Assembly: GCA_049642465.1 (NCBI GenBank)
Contig: JBAROV010000095.1
Span: 1 to 33,928, forward strand
From: CAWDPQ01 sp049642465
GTDB taxonomy: Bacteria; Acidobacteriota; Vicinamibacteria; Vicinamibacterales; 2-12-FULL-66-21
Reading direction: 5' to 3'
DNA length: 33,928 bases
This document shows, piece by piece, positions 33,701-33,928 of the stretch. Each line of letters opens with the position of its first letter. Positions within the stretch are counted from its first letter, which is position 1. The notes beneath the pieces are model-generated. The model ran no database searches. It worked only from the letters and a program-made list of their open reading frames with translations, and was not told where the DNA came from. Position numbers and translations under genes: made by a program.

Positions 33701-33803
33701 TCCAGTCTGGCGTGGTGAAACGCAAGGGAGTTATTTTCTCGTGCTCAATGCCATCTTGAACCACGACAGCTTGAACGTGGGGAGGAAGCTGGATCCGAGG
33801 TAG
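30735..33803 (+). CDS. large secreted M14-family zinc carboxypeptidase-like protein
   Basis: About 1,022 aa with a signal peptide (first 24 residues, ending VAAAQ). Residues about 75-380 carry the M14 metallopeptidase domain: the zinc site HxxE is GTIHSPETG (His and Glu near 175 and 178), the third ligand is probably in LHDLHES (His near 280), and HDNNRDA supplies the substrate-binding N-R. A charged, Lys/Glu-rich linker (GEAQDKDPQAKKEEKGKPSE) then leads to a long C-terminal region with GATase/DJ-1-like alternating strands (VAVMHTWLNTQDEGWWR, YDVILFPPVGRGSG, FVREGGVLVTVDDTASFAV). ATG 30735 is favoured over 30729 because GAGG lies 7 bases before it. Probably digests extracellular peptides; specificity unknown. 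Confidence 0.9.
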   Translation: MTSRMHAAAAMVCVTVLVNVAAAQSPSNPYVRDAKQAIDEAYTQKMKEHTTAPHFTSPLVDYLPASKRVPTPMAVLGDVAGAPGKLPYSHEVYDYMRRVEKASPRVKVFSIGRTEEGREMIAVAVSSEANLAKLDENRVRLAKLADPRTIGMNDAQADAVVDVSIPVYYITGTIHSPETGSPTALMELVYRLAVDESPYIQKIRNRVITLITPIVEVDGRDRQVDIYRWHLANPGKHWPSTLYWGKYVAHDNNRDAMALTLNLTRNVLNTYLGWKAQVLHDLHESVAYLYDNTVGDGPYNAWLDPILTDEWQMIGWHNVSEMTKFGMPGVFTHGTFDTWTPGYLMFIAATHNGISRLYETFGNAGADTLERRLSPSETERSWYKQNPPLPIARWSQRNNNNYQQTGLLVSLNHFADNKNLFLKNFYLKSKRSILKPKTEGPAAYVFPADDPRPGPQADLLRILQLQGCEISRASAAFTVTLPARRPADRRSTTDPATNGGSNGEAQDKDPQAKKEEKGKPSEPETRTFPAGSYLVRMDQPYSRIADMLLDYQYWAPDDPQRNPYDDTGWTFGELFNVKVVRVADARVLDTPMESIKGDVTAPSGVTNGTVFVVNHNADPSLATLRYRFKEARIDVAEEPFEAAGQKFNRGSFIIRGVGSSELLAAARELGLKISGLAEVPSVSTHPARAARVAVMHTWLNTQDEGWWRLTLDQLRIPFTYISTQDAAKDADLGSKYDVILFPPVGRGSGQAIVSGMPMYGNPIPWKTTELTPNIGKIDDTDDIRPGLGWEGMAHLQKFVREGGVLVTVDDTASFAVQFGFTPGVAVAAAQRLKITGAVLRSKLIDGASPLAYGYDENLSIYSSDGPIFSLSNLVGTRGGRAPTTDERRRATGRGTPDDPDQPQGRPLTDPLPEDPRVEPWQAAPVREDQLRNGVNVIPPTQRPRVVFRYGDAKDLLVSGLLDAGSEIAQRPMVVDVPVDKGHVVLFSNNPVWRGETQGSYFLVLNAILNHDSLNVGRKLDPR

Positions 33804-33833
33804 GGCAACGAGTCGGCAGGACGGGAGAACGGG

Positions 33834-33861
33834 AGCGCCTGCGGCCCGAGCGAGGCGCCGG
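33834..33861. repeat. 28-bp GC-rich dispersed repeat, right-hand copy
   Basis: Identical to 25937-25964. It follows a GGACGGGAG-like tract (33819-33834) and precedes a hairpin, the same order of elements (GC-rich repeat, then hairpin) as at 15551-15651. Confidence 0.85.
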
Positions 33862-33881
33862 CTTGCCAGCCGGAGCGCGGG

Positions 33882-33907
33882 CCCGCCTTCGCAAAAGCTA
33901 CGGCGGG
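33882..33907. repeat. hairpin repeat at the right end
   Basis: CCCGCC (33882-33887) pairs with GGCGGG (33902-33907) around an imperfect loop. It matches the hairpin inserted in the tRNA fragment (15627-15651) at 22 of 25 positions. Lying about 80 bases after the M14 peptidase stop, it could serve as transcript end or a mobile palindrome. Confidence 0.7.
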
Positions 33908-33928
33908 CAACCTTCGCGAAACTCCGGG

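Noticed and set aside
1..33928. CRISPR array, integrase, complete transposase or rRNA gene
   Set aside because: No regularly spaced repeats and no protein with recombinase or transposase motifs were found; only insertion-sequence-end-like remnants near the island.

Overview
The window is GC-rich, gene-dense bacterial chromosome. Its gene families fit an Acidobacteriota genome, perhaps close to Vicinamibacteria: a GMC oxidoreductase, an ECF sigma factor with a membrane coiled-coil partner, secreted CnaB-like and HAF-repeat proteins, a very large secreted M14 peptidase, and an HspR-controlled chaperone operon. This taxonomic call is an inference from gene content and base composition; no rRNA gene is present.

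Left part (1-11.5 kb): a GMC oxidoreductase cut by the window edge and frameshifted, preceded by an SDR-like gene (both minus). Diverging from them is an ECF sigma factor overlapping a membrane coiled-coil protein, then a secreted Asp-box protein and a secreted HAF-repeat/Calx-beta protein. A G-rich tandem repeat separates these from a tight minus-strand operon: Asp/Glu racemase-like gene, a 45-codon small gene, and an isocitrate lyase/PEP mutase-like gene. Plus-strand genes follow for a CPBP-protease/SRPBCC fusion, a free-standing SRPBCC paralogue and a small membrane protein.

Middle (11.5-17.8 kb): a minus-strand gene of about 1,212 codons encodes an unusual fusion of a kinase-like domain, an amylase C-terminal-like beta domain, a PPP-type phosphatase, a HAD phosphatase and a terminal beta-sandwich. 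Next to it is a small island abutting an intact tRNA-Pro(CGG). The island holds a two-gene cassette: a winged-helix/HEPN-like protein with an RX4H motif, then a TIR-domain protein with winged-helix modules. At its far side lies a duplicate of the tRNA 3' part and its flank, itself interrupted by two repeat elements. Its layout resembles a phage-defence cassette at a tRNA integration site, and it is the best candidate here for an undescribed system. The TIR gene carries a one-base shift in a five-base homopolymer.

Right part (17.8-33.9 kb): surE, an Hsp20 gene, an MFS transporter, hemH, a secreted CnaB-like protein and terC. Divergent from terC is the operon hspR-cbpA/dnaJ-clpB-ftsH. It has a strong sigma70-type promoter overlapped by a HAIR-like HspR operator, so heat-shock chaperoning, disaggregation and membrane proteolysis appear to be controlled together. 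A secreted M14 peptidase closes the window. Copies of a GC-rich repeat family lie at about 15.55, 25.95 and 33.85 kb, with a related hairpin beside two of them.
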